A stretch of DNA of 64,000 nucleotides from Micromonospora_E sp048060115 (GTDB lineage: Bacteria; Actinomycetota; Actinomycetes; Mycobacteriales; Micromonosporaceae), in the NCBI RefSeq assembly GCF_048060115.1, contig NZ_JBHMIM010000007.1, forward strand, positions 1 to 64,000, given 5' to 3'. Under the pieces are notes generated by a model. It was not told the origin of the DNA. It was given only the letters and a program-made list of their open reading frames with translations, and did not search any database. Made by a program: the position numbers and the translations under genes. Below are positions 41,546 through 49,014 of this stretch, piece after piece (within the stretch, counting starts at the first letter, position 1; each line of letters begins with the position of its first letter).

Positions 41546-42787
41546 GTGGCCTCACCGATGTCGGTCCTTACCGGAAACCGGGACTTCCGGCGGCTGCTCC
41601 TCGCCGAGTTGGTCGTCTTCGGCGCGGACTGGTTCGTCATGGTGCCCCTGCTGGTGTTGCTGCCGGAGTTGACCGGCAGTGGGGTGTGGGGGGCGCTGAT
41701 CCTCGCCGCCGACACCGGCATCCACGCCCTGCTGCTGCCGTTCACCGGGACTCTCGCCGACCGGTTCGACCGTCGCAGGATCCTGATCGCGGCGAACCTG
41801 GCCGCCGTGATGGCGGTGTTGCTGCTGCTGACCGTCCGTACGCCGCAGACCGCCTGGCTGGCGCTGCTGGCGATCGCCGCGCTCGCGGTGGCCAAGGCCT
41901 GCTATTCGCCGGCCGCCCAGGCGGCACTGCCTAATGTGGTCTCCGCCGAGGAACTGCCCGGTGCCAACGTCTTCGCCGGTTCGGCCTGGGGCACGATGGC
42001 GATCGTCGGGGCGTCGTTGGGCGGACTGCTCAGCGCGGCGCTGGGGCCGTACGCCTGTTTCTGGATCGCGGCCGCCGCGCTGTTGGTGGCCGCCGGGGTG
42101 ACCACGATGATCCACCGGCCGATGCAGGCTCCCCGTGACGCCGCTGTGCCGAACCTGCGGACCTTGGCGGCGATCCGGGAGACGTTGGCCTACATCGCCC
42201 GCCGGCCGCAGGTGCTCGCCCTGGTGACCGCGAAGAGCGCGGTCGGACTCGGCAACGGCGTACTCACCCTGTTTCCGCTGCTGGCCGGGGTGTACGGGGT
42301 CGGTGCGATCGGCACCGGTCTGCTGTTCGCGGTGCGCGGTGCCGGTGCGGTGGTCGGGCCGTTGCTGATGCGCCCGGTGTTGAACCGGCGGGCCTGGCTG
42401 CTCACCGCGCTGGCGGCGTCGATGTCGGTGTACGGGCTCTCCTACGCCAGTGTCGCGTTGGTCACCTGGTTCCCGCTGGTGCTCGTCCTGGTGTTCCTGG
42501 CGCACCTGGGTGGCGGCAGCAACTGGGTGCTGTCCAACTACGCCCTGCAGGCGGTGGTGCCGGACCGGTTGCGCGGTCGGGTCTTCGCCGCCGACCTGAT
42601 GCTGGCCACCCTGGCGATCTCGGTGAGTCAACTGCTGGTGGCCAGCGTGATCGACACACTGGACAGCCGGATCATCCTCGCCGCGTGTGGGTTGGTGACC
42701 ATCACGTACGCGACCGGCTGGTGGCTGGTCACCCGCCGGTTCTCGTTGGCCACGCCGGTCGACGACGCCGCCACCGGAGCCCATTGA
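41546..42787 (+). CDS. MFS transporter (EntS/MFS_3-like)
   Basis: A 413-residue major facilitator with twelve transmembrane helices. It has the N-terminal NRDFRRLLLAELVVFGADW, the loop 2-3 motif GTLADRFDRRRILIAANL, and the mid-protein SPAAQAALPNVVSAEELPGAN typical of the EntS/tetracycline-exporter-like MFS_3 group. The substrate is unknown. The GTG start appears leaderless (TAGGGT at 41532-41537, eight bases before it); ATG 41558 is an alternative. It stands as a single gene after a terminator. Confidence 0.87.
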   Translation: MASPMSVLTGNRDFRRLLLAELVVFGADWFVMVPLLVLLPELTGSGVWGALILAADTGIHALLLPFTGTLADRFDRRRILIAANLAAVMAVLLLLTVRTPQTAWLALLAIAALAVAKACYSPAAQAALPNVVSAEELPGANVFAGSAWGTMAIVGASLGGLLSAALGPYACFWIAAAALLVAAGVTTMIHRPMQAPRDAAVPNLRTLAAIRETLAYIARRPQVLALVTAKSAVGLGNGVLTLFPLLAGVYGVGAIGTGLLFAVRGAGAVVGPLLMRPVLNRRAWLLTALAASMSVYGLSYASVALVTWFPLVLVLVFLAHLGGGSNWVLSNYALQAVVPDRLRGRVFAADLMLATLAISVSQLLVASVIDTLDSRIILAACGLVTITYATGWWLVTRRFSLATPVDDAATGAH

Positions 42788-42817
42788 CCGATCGACGTCG
42801 CCAGCCCCGGGCGTCTG

Positions 42818-42835
42818 CTAGCATCGTGATATCAC
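42818..42835 (+). promoter_or_regulatory. Promoter and palindrome before the SPFH gene
   Basis: A -10-like TAGCAT (42818-42823) is followed at once by the perfect palindrome GTGATATCAC (42826-42835), which would cover the transcription start, then by TTTGATA. The position suggests repression by a palindrome-binding protein; the ribbon-helix-helix product of the next gene is a candidate. Confidence 0.5.
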
Positions 42836-42869
42836 TTTGATACTCCGTCCTGGCAGACGAGGAGAAGCA

Positions 42870-43757
42870 ATGGAACGAGCTGTCTTCCGGGTTTCCGGCT
42901 TCCTGGCAATCGGTGCGTTGGTTGCGCTGGGCCTGCTCACAGCGGTGATCGCGCGGATCGTCGTCGGCCCGCCCACGGACTTCGCCGCCTCCGCCGGTGC
43001 GGTCGGCTGGATCGTCGTTTCCGCGACGATCTGCGCCGCCGTGCTCGCCGTCCTGGCCACCGGGTTCACCGTCGTCAACCCCAACGAGGCGCAGGTGGTG
43101 CAGTTCTTCGGCCGGTACCTCGGCTCGATCCGCACCGCCGGCCTGCACTGGACCTTGCCGTTGACCGCCCGCCGTCGGGTCACCCTGCGGGTGCGCAACT
43201 TCGAGACCGAACGGCTCAAGGTCGCCGACGCCGATGGCAATCCGGTCGAGATCGCCGCCGTCGTGGTCTGGCGGGTCGTCGACTCGGCCAACGCCGTGTT
43301 CTCCGTGGACCACTACGTCGACTACGTGGCGGTGCAGGCAGAAGCGGCGGTCCGGCACCTGGCCACCAGCTACCCGTACGAGGCCCACGACAGCGGCCGG
43401 GCCAGCCTGCGGGACAGCTCGGTGGTGTCCGAGGAACTCACCGCCGAGCTGCGGGAGCGCGCCGAGCTCGCCGGCGTCGAGATCCTGGAGTCGCGGATCA
43501 CCCATCTCGCGTACGCGTCCGAGATCGCGCACGCGATGCTGGCCCGTCAGCAGGCGTCCGCAGTGGTCGCGGCCCGGTTCCGTATCGTCGAGGGGGCCGT
43601 CGGCATGGTCTCCGACGCTCTGGAACGGCTGCGTGCCGAGCACGTCATCGAGCTCGACGAGGAGCGCAAGGCCCAGATGGTGTCCAACTTGCTGGTGGTG
43701 CTCTGTAGCGACCGGGCGGTGCAGCCGGTCGTCAACACGGGATCTCTCTACAGCTGA
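42870..43757 (+). CDS. SPFH/band-7 domain membrane protein
   Basis: A 295-residue protein from ATG 42870, with GAGGAG six bases upstream. Two N-terminal transmembrane helices (about 7-28 and 45-65) precede an SPFH domain: TVVNPNEAQVVQFFGRYLGS, GLHWTLPLTARRRVTLRVRNF, DADGNPVEIAAVVVWRVVDSA and the helical tail ESRITHLAYASEIAHAMLARQQ. Family members organise membrane microdomains or regulate proteases. The RHH gene follows after 15 bases in the same transcript, a pairing I recall from other actinomycetes. Confidence 0.9.
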   Translation: MERAVFRVSGFLAIGALVALGLLTAVIARIVVGPPTDFAASAGAVGWIVVSATICAAVLAVLATGFTVVNPNEAQVVQFFGRYLGSIRTAGLHWTLPLTARRRVTLRVRNFETERLKVADADGNPVEIAAVVVWRVVDSANAVFSVDHYVDYVAVQAEAAVRHLATSYPYEAHDSGRASLRDSSVVSEELTAELRERAELAGVEILESRITHLAYASEIAHAMLARQQASAVVAARFRIVEGAVGMVSDALERLRAEHVIELDEERKAQMVSNLLVVLCSDRAVQPVVNTGSLYS

Positions 43758-43772
43758 GGCGGTTCACGGCTG

Positions 43773-43988
43773 ATGGCCGAGCGCAAGAAGCTGCTGTTGC
43801 GGCTCGATCCGGCGGTCCACGAGGCAATCGCGAAGTGGGCCGCCGACGACCTGCGCAGCGTCAACGCCCAGATCGAGTACGCGCTACGACTCGCCCTACA
43901 AGCCGCCGGGCGTACTCCCGGACGAGCCCGACCCGCCGACGACCGGGACTCCACCGCGGATCTCGCGGCGAACGACGACGCCGACTGA
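43773..43988 (+). CDS. Arc/CopG-type ribbon-helix-helix protein
   Basis: A 71-residue protein. The first half, KKLLLRLDPAVHEAIAKWAA and SVNAQIEYALRLAL, is a ribbon-helix-helix fold (beta strand RKKLLLRLD, then two helices). An acidic, disordered tail of about 25 residues follows (RPADDRDSTADLAANDDAD). It may autoregulate the SPFH operon through the GTGATATCAC palindrome. Annotators sometimes label such proteins as toxin-antitoxin components, but no toxin gene is beside it. The 149-bp gap to thrB holds only the thrB promoter region. Confidence 0.8.
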   Translation: MAERKKLLLRLDPAVHEAIAKWAADDLRSVNAQIEYALRLALQAAGRTPGRARPADDRDSTADLAANDDAD

Positions 43989-44125
43989 GGCCGACGGTTC
44001 TCGGCGCGGCGGCAGGGGTCGACATCTCCTCGGTGGCTGGGTCCGACCGCCGACCTGCCGGCCGTGATCTTCCAGCGCAGGTACCCGAACACCGGCACCC
44101 TAACCGCGGGGATCGGGTCACGCCC

Positions 44126-44131
44126 TAGCAT
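44126..44131 (+). promoter_or_regulatory. -10 element of a leaderless thrB transcript
   Basis: TAGCAT ends six bases before ATG 44138 and no ribosome binding site intervenes. This is the same arrangement as at argS. Confidence 0.55.
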
Positions 44132-44137
44132 GGTGCG

Positions 44138-45082
44138 ATGGGCATCAGCTTCGTCCCCGGGCCGGTCACCGTGCGGGTTCCGGCGACCAGCGCCAACCTC
44201 GGTCCCGGGTTCGACACGTTCGGGCTGGCGCTGAGCCACCACGACGAGGTCACCGCACGGGTGACACCCGGCGGCTGTCGGGTGGAGATCTCCGGGGAGG
44301 GCGCGGGTGAGCTGCCCGTCGACGACAGCCATCTCGTGGTACGTGCGATGTACGCGGCGTTCGACGCGCTCGGCGCCCGGCCACCCGGTCTCGCCCTCAG
44401 CTGCGTCAACCGGATTCCGCAAGCCCGGGGGATGGGCTCGTCGTCCGCCGCGATCGTGGCCGGCGTACAGCTGGCCCGTGGCCTGGTCGTCGGCGGCGTC
44501 GAGCGGCTGGACGCCGCCGACGCGCTGCGCGTGGCCGCCGCACTGGAGGGTCACCCGGACAACGTGGCACCGTGCCTGCTCGGCGGGTTCACCATCGCCT
44601 GGACCGAGCCGGACGGCGCCCGAGCGGTGTCGTTGCCGGTGGCCCCGGGAGTGTCGGTGACCGTCTTCGTGCCGACCCAGCGCGGTCTCACGGAGGTGGC
44701 GCGCGCCGCGTTGCCGACGCGGGTTCCGCACTCCGACGCCGCGTTCACGGCCGGACGGGCCGCGTTGCTGGTTCACGCGATCACCGCGGATCCGGCGCTG
44801 CTGTTCGCGGCGACCGAAGACCGGTTGCACCAGGACTACCGGGCGGCGGGAATGCCGGGCAGCGCCGACCTGACCGCCCGACTCAGAGTGGCTGGTGTGG
44901 CAGCCGTGGTCAGTGGGGCAGGGCCGAGTGTGTTGGCGTTGACCGAGGTGCCGGCGGATTTCTGTCCGGGAATGGACTGGCAGACACATTCGTTGCTGGT
45001 AGACGTTGCCGGATCGCGGATCGAAGGCGCTATAGTAGGACACGCCGAGCGGGACCCTGTTGCCGCAGGTCGGAAGAGTTGA
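44138..45082 (+). CDS. thrB: Homoserine kinase
   Basis: Phosphorylates homoserine for threonine synthase. The 314-residue GHMP kinase has VRVPATSANLGPGFDTFGLA at the N-terminus, the ATP-binding loop PQARGMGSSSAAIVAGVQLA near 95, EGHPDNVAPCLLGGF, and motif 3 VVSGAGPSVLAL near 275. It is physically separated from hom-thrC and has its own leaderless promoter. The end of the coding region contains promoter-like elements for rho. Confidence 0.95.
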   Translation: MGISFVPGPVTVRVPATSANLGPGFDTFGLALSHHDEVTARVTPGGCRVEISGEGAGELPVDDSHLVVRAMYAAFDALGARPPGLALSCVNRIPQARGMGSSSAAIVAGVQLARGLVVGGVERLDAADALRVAAALEGHPDNVAPCLLGGFTIAWTEPDGARAVSLPVAPGVSVTVFVPTQRGLTEVARAALPTRVPHSDAAFTAGRAALLVHAITADPALLFAATEDRLHQDYRAAGMPGSADLTARLRVAGVAAVVSGAGPSVLALTEVPADFCPGMDWQTHSLLVDVAGSRIEGAIVGHAERDPVAAGRKS

Positions 45083-45089
45083 CTACGCT
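45006..45089 (+). promoter_or_regulatory. Candidate rho promoters and start of a long rho leader
   Basis: Two promoter-like pairs: TTGCCG (45006) with TATAGT (45031), 19-base spacing, and TTGCCG (45060) with TACGCT (45084), 18-base spacing. Both lie at the 3' end of thrB. Either gives an untranslated leader of about 275-330 bases before the TTG start at 45372. The 289-bp gap 45083-45371 has no convincing gene; long leaders are common for rho, where they allow autoregulation. Confidence 0.45.
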
Positions 45090-45371
45090 CTAGGCCAAGC
45101 ACAGCCGCGAAGCACGCGATCTCCTGCGGGGCGGCGCACCCCCGAAGCTATCGGCGGTAAGCCCGTCTCACCCCTGCCTAGGCCTACGCCAAACCGCAGT
45201 CTCCACGGATCGCTGCAGATGTCGAGACCTGCTCACCGATGTGGTGATGCGGATCCGGCGAAGCTGCGTGAAGACTCCCGCGACGTGTCATGCGAGGCGG
45301 GTGCACCGAGGCCACCCGGCCACCAAGCTGTCTCGACCCGGGTAGCCCGGCCTATCGAGGGAAGGAATCCA

Positions 45372-47354
45372 TTGAGCGACACCACCGACATGACGTCGGA
45401 TGTCTCCAACGTCGCTGACGACACCACCGCTGCTCCTGCCCGCCGTCGGCGGTCTGGCACCGGGCTGTCCGCGATGCTTCTGCCGGAGTTGCAGAGCCTC
45501 GCCGCGTCGCTCGGCATCTCCGGCACCGCCCGGATGCGCAAGAGCGAGTTGATCGTCTCGATCACCGAGCGTCAGGCAGGTGGGGGCGCCCCGCGGCCGC
45601 GCGCAGAGGTCGCGGCGGCCACCGCACCCCCTCGGGAAGAGGTTCGCGCCGAGGTGCGCACCGAACCGGAGCGCCGTGACGGCGGGGCCGAGCGGCGCGA
45701 CGGCGAGCAACTCGCCATCGTCGACGAACCAGCGGCTCGCGAGCGGCCCACCCGCCGTGGCCGGTCGAGCCGGGCGGCGCTGGAGTCCCCGGCCGGTGAC
45801 GCGGAGACGGCGACGACGACCGCGGAGTCCGGCGAGCGCGGCGACGGTCGGGGCGAGCGTCCCACCGAGGGCCGCAGCGGTGAGCACCGCAGCGGTGAGG
45901 GCCGCAGCGGTGAGGGCCGCAACGGACGTGACCGGGGCGAGCGGGCCGACCGCGGCGACCGCAACAACGACCGGGGTGACCGCAACAACGACCGGGGCGA
46001 CCGGTCCGAGCGCGGCGACCGGTCCGAGCGCGGCGACCGCAACAACGACCGCAACGACCGTGGTCCGCGGGACAGTCGCGACAGCGACGACGGCGACGAC
46101 GACGGTAGCGGCCGGCGTGGCCGCCGTAGCAGGTTCCGGGACCGCCGTCGGCGGGGGGACCGCGGTGACGGCGCCGATACCGGCGGAGGCGGCGGTGGCC
46201 GTGAGCCACAGGTCTCCGAGGACGACGTGCTCGTGCCGGTCGCCGGCATCCTGGACGTGCTGGACAACTACGCATTCGTCCGGACCACTGGCTACCTTGC
46301 CGGCCCGAACGACGTCTACGTCTCCATGTCCCAGGTCAAGAAGCACGGACTGCGACGCGGTGACGCGGTGACCGGCGCGGTGCGCGCCTCCCGTGAGGGG
46401 GAGCAGCGGCGCGACAAGTACAACCCGCTGGTCCGGCTGGACACCATCAACGGCATGGAGCCGGACGAGGCCCGCCAGCGGCCCGAGTTCTACAAGCTCA
46501 CCCCGCTCTACCCGCAGGACCGCCTGCGGCTGGAGACCGAGCCGCACATCCTCACCACCCGGGTCATCGACCTGGTGATGCCGATCGGCAAGGGGCAGCG
46601 GGCCCTGATCGTCTCGCCGCCGAAGGCTGGCAAGACCATGGTGTTGCAGGCGATCGCCAACGCGATCACCCAGAACAACCCCGAGTGCCACCTGATGGTC
46701 GTCCTGGTCGACGAGCGGCCCGAAGAGGTCACCGACATGCAGCGGTCGGTGAAGGGCGAGGTCGTCGCAGCCACCTTCGACCGGCCGCCGCAGGACCACA
46801 CGACGGTCGCGGAGCTGGCCATCGAGCGGGCGAAGCGCCTGGTCGAGCTCGGCCACGACGTGGTCGTGCTGCTCGACTCGGTGACCCGACTTGGCCGCTC
46901 GTACAACCTGGCCGCACCGGCCAGTGGGCGGATCATGTCCGGTGGTATCGACTCGACGGCGCTCTACCCGCCGAAGCGGTTCCTCGGCGCGGCCCGCAAC
47001 ATCGAGAACGGCGGCTCGCTGACCATCCTCGCCACCGCGCTGGTCGAGACCGGATCCATGATGGATACGGTGATCTTCGAGGAATTCAAGGGCACCGGCA
47101 ACGCCGAGCTCAAGCTGGACCGCAAGATCGCCGACAAGCGGGTCTTCCCAGCGATCGACATCCACCCCTCCGGCACCCGTAAGGAGGAGATCCTGCTCGC
47201 GCCGGAGGAGCTGGCGATCACCCACAAGCTGCGTAAGGTGCTCCACTCGCTGGACTCGCAGGGCGGTCTGGACCTGCTGCTGGACCGACTCAAGCAGAGC
47301 CGGACCAACATCGAGTTCCTGATGCAGATCGCCAAGTCGACACCGGGGGAGTGA
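45372..47354 (+). CDS. rho: Transcription termination factor Rho
   Basis: RNA-dependent hexameric ATPase ending transcription, 660 residues from TTG 45372. The TTG is chosen because AAGGAA precedes it and SDTTDMTSD matches actinobacterial Rho N-termini. Order: Rho-N helices (about 32-70, LLPELQSLAASLGISG), an insert of about 210 residues rich in Arg, Gly and Asp with repeated RGDRNND/RGDRSE units, the RNA-binding cold-shock-like domain (VAGILDVLDNYAFVRTTGYL), Walker A PPKAGKTMVLQAIA, Walker B VVLLDSVTRLGRSYN and the R-loop toward the C-terminus. Such inserts are typical of high-GC actinobacteria and raise RNA affinity. A separate L31 gene follows. Confidence 0.97.
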   Translation: MSDTTDMTSDVSNVADDTTAAPARRRRSGTGLSAMLLPELQSLAASLGISGTARMRKSELIVSITERQAGGGAPRPRAEVAAATAPPREEVRAEVRTEPERRDGGAERRDGEQLAIVDEPAARERPTRRGRSSRAALESPAGDAETATTTAESGERGDGRGERPTEGRSGEHRSGEGRSGEGRNGRDRGERADRGDRNNDRGDRNNDRGDRSERGDRSERGDRNNDRNDRGPRDSRDSDDGDDDGSGRRGRRSRFRDRRRRGDRGDGADTGGGGGGREPQVSEDDVLVPVAGILDVLDNYAFVRTTGYLAGPNDVYVSMSQVKKHGLRRGDAVTGAVRASREGEQRRDKYNPLVRLDTINGMEPDEARQRPEFYKLTPLYPQDRLRLETEPHILTTRVIDLVMPIGKGQRALIVSPPKAGKTMVLQAIANAITQNNPECHLMVVLVDERPEEVTDMQRSVKGEVVAATFDRPPQDHTTVAELAIERAKRLVELGHDVVVLLDSVTRLGRSYNLAAPASGRIMSGGIDSTALYPPKRFLGAARNIENGGSLTILATALVETGSMMDTVIFEEFKGTGNAELKLDRKIADKRVFPAIDIHPSGTRKEEILLAPEELAITHKLRKVLHSLDSQGGLDLLLDRLKQSRTNIEFLMQIAKSTPGE

Positions 47355-47590
47355 CCCGGCGCCGGTGGCCTGCCAGTCGGGAATCCGCCGGAGCCGCCGG
47401 GCGTTGTGCCCGGTGTCGCAGCACGACGGGACGCGGCGGGTGATATTGCCCGCCCGCCGCGATCCGTCGCCACCACCCATGGCAAACTGGTCAACCGGCC
47501 AGGGTTCCGGTTCACGCCCGAGTCGACCCGCACACCGGTGCGGGCGATGCCGACGGCGACCCGGCGACCGACGATGAAAGGACCGCACCC

Positions 47591-47815
47591 ATGAAGAAGG
47601 ACATCCACCCGCAGTACGTGACCACCGAGGTCACCTGCTCCTGCGGCGCCTCGTTCACCACCCGCAGCACCGCGACCAGCGGCAAGATCCACGCCGAGAC
47701 CTGCAGCGCCTGCCACCCGTTCTACACCGGTAAGCAGCGCGTCCTCGACACCGCGGGCCGGGTGGCCAAGTTCCAGCAGAAGTACGCGAAGGCCCAGGCC
47801 AACAAGACCAAGTAG
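47591..47815 (+). CDS. rpmE: Ribosomal protein L31, zinc-binding (C-plus) form
   Basis: A 74-residue 50S protein with the zinc-ribbon cysteines: TCSCGASF near 16-20 and HAETCSACHPFYTG near 36-40. A basic tail (KAQANKTK) follows. This is the standard L31 downstream of rho; its zinc-free counterpart is at 18463 under a Zur-like box. Its own start region has GAAAGGA before the ATG and no Zur-like box, as expected. Confidence 0.97.
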   Translation: MKKDIHPQYVTTEVTCSCGASFTTRSTATSGKIHAETCSACHPFYTGKQRVLDTAGRVAKFQQKYAKAQANKTK

Positions 47816-47824
47816 CTGTCCGTA

Positions 47825-47862
47825 CGACGCCCGCTCCCGGCCACCGCCGAGGGCGGGCGTCG
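47825..47862 (+). terminator. Hairpin terminator after rpmE
   Basis: CGACGCCCGC (47825-47834) pairs with GCGGGCGTCG (47853-47862) around an 18-base partly structured loop, ten bases after the rpmE stop. Confidence 0.6.
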
Positions 47863-47915
47863 CGGTGTCTGGGACGGTCTTCCCGCGTCACGCACGGCGG
47901 ATCAAGGAGTACGGG

Positions 47916-49004
47916 ATGAGCAGCGAACGCCTGGCCGGGCTACTCGACGAGTACGCCGAACTGGAGAGGCAGCTGGCCGACCCGGGACTGCATGCAGACC
48001 AGGCGACCGCCCGCCGCGTCGGCCGCCGGTTCGCCGAGCTGGCGCCGCTACACAAGGCCGCCGCGGAGCTCGCCGAGGCCCGCGCCGACCTGATCGCCGC
48101 CCGGCAGCTGGCCAGCGAGGAGCCGACGTTCGCAGCCGAGGCCGAGACGATCGCGGCCACCCTGCCGGAGCTGGAGGCCCGCCTCGCCGAGCTGCTGATC
48201 CCCCGCGACCCGCACGACGCCAAGGACGTCATCGTCGAGATCAAGGCCGGTGAGGGCGGTGCGGAGTCCGCGCTGTTCGCCGGCGACCTGCTGCGCATGT
48301 ACGTGCGGTACGCCGAGCGGCACGGCTGGCAGACCGAGGTTCTCGACTCGCAGGACTCCGACCTTGGTGGGGTCAAGGACGTCTCCCTCGCGGTCAAGTC
48401 GAAGGGCGTGCCGGAGGGCGGCAACGGCGTCTGGTCCCGGCTCAAGTGGGAAGGCGGCGTACACCGGGTGCAGCGGGTGCCGGTCACCGAATCGCAGGGC
48501 CGGATCCACACCAGCGCCGCCGGCGTGCTGGTGCTGCCCGAAGCCGAGGACGTCGACGTCAGCATCGACCCGAACGACCTGCGTATCGACGTGTTCCGGT
48601 CGTCCGGACCCGGCGGCCAGTCGGTCAACACCACCGACTCGGCGGTACGGATCACCCACCTGCCGACCGGGATCGTGGTGTCCTGCCAGAACGAGAAGAG
48701 CCAGCTGCAGAACCGGGAGCAGGCGATGCGGATCCTGCGGGCCCGGCTGCTCGTCGCCGCCCAGGAGCAGGCCGACGCCGCCGCGTCCGACGTGCGTCGC
48801 TCCCAGATCCGCACCGTCGACCGCTCGGAGCGGATCCGCACCTACAACTTCCCCGCGAACCGGATCACCGATCATCGGATCGGCTACACCGCGTACAACC
48901 TGGATCTGGCGCTCGGCGGGGAGCTCGACGGTGTTCTCGACGCGCTGGCCCAGGCGGACCGGGCAGCCCGACTCGCCGGCGACACCGAGCTGACCCGCCG
49001 CTGA
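47916..49004 (+). CDS. prfA: Peptide chain release factor 1
   Basis: Terminates translation at UAA and UAG. The 362-residue protein has the N-terminal coiled-coil, the stop-codon-reading tripeptide Pro-Val-Thr in HRVQRVPVTESQGRIHTSA near 190, and the catalytic GGQ in SSGPGGQSVNTTDSAVRITH near 232 (PVT as PxT marks RF1 rather than RF2). AAGGAG precedes ATG 47916. prmC, which methylates the GGQ Gln, lies 1.7 kb downstream, separated by the diguanylate cyclase gene on the other strand. Confidence 0.97.
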   Translation: MSSERLAGLLDEYAELERQLADPGLHADQATARRVGRRFAELAPLHKAAAELAEARADLIAARQLASEEPTFAAEAETIAATLPELEARLAELLIPRDPHDAKDVIVEIKAGEGGAESALFAGDLLRMYVRYAERHGWQTEVLDSQDSDLGGVKDVSLAVKSKGVPEGGNGVWSRLKWEGGVHRVQRVPVTESQGRIHTSAAGVLVLPEAEDVDVSIDPNDLRIDVFRSSGPGGQSVNTTDSAVRITHLPTGIVVSCQNEKSQLQNREQAMRILRARLLVAAQEQADAAASDVRRSQIRTVDRSERIRTYNFPANRITDHRIGYTAYNLDLALGGELDGVLDALAQADRAARLAGDTELTRR

Positions 49005-49014
49005 TCGACGAAGG

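Noticed and set aside
43773..43988. Ribbon-helix-helix gene as an antitoxin
   Set aside because: No toxin-like gene is adjacent; its partner is an SPFH membrane protein, so autoregulation is the simpler reading.
45880..46080. Short direct repeats considered as a CRISPR array or minisatellite
   Set aside because: The units are in frame and encode the RGD-rich part of Rho; there are no spacers of constant size and no cas genes.
45288..47588. A 766-codon open frame on the minus strand
   Set aside because: It is the complement of rho; its repeats only mirror the RGD/NND codons of the Rho insert.
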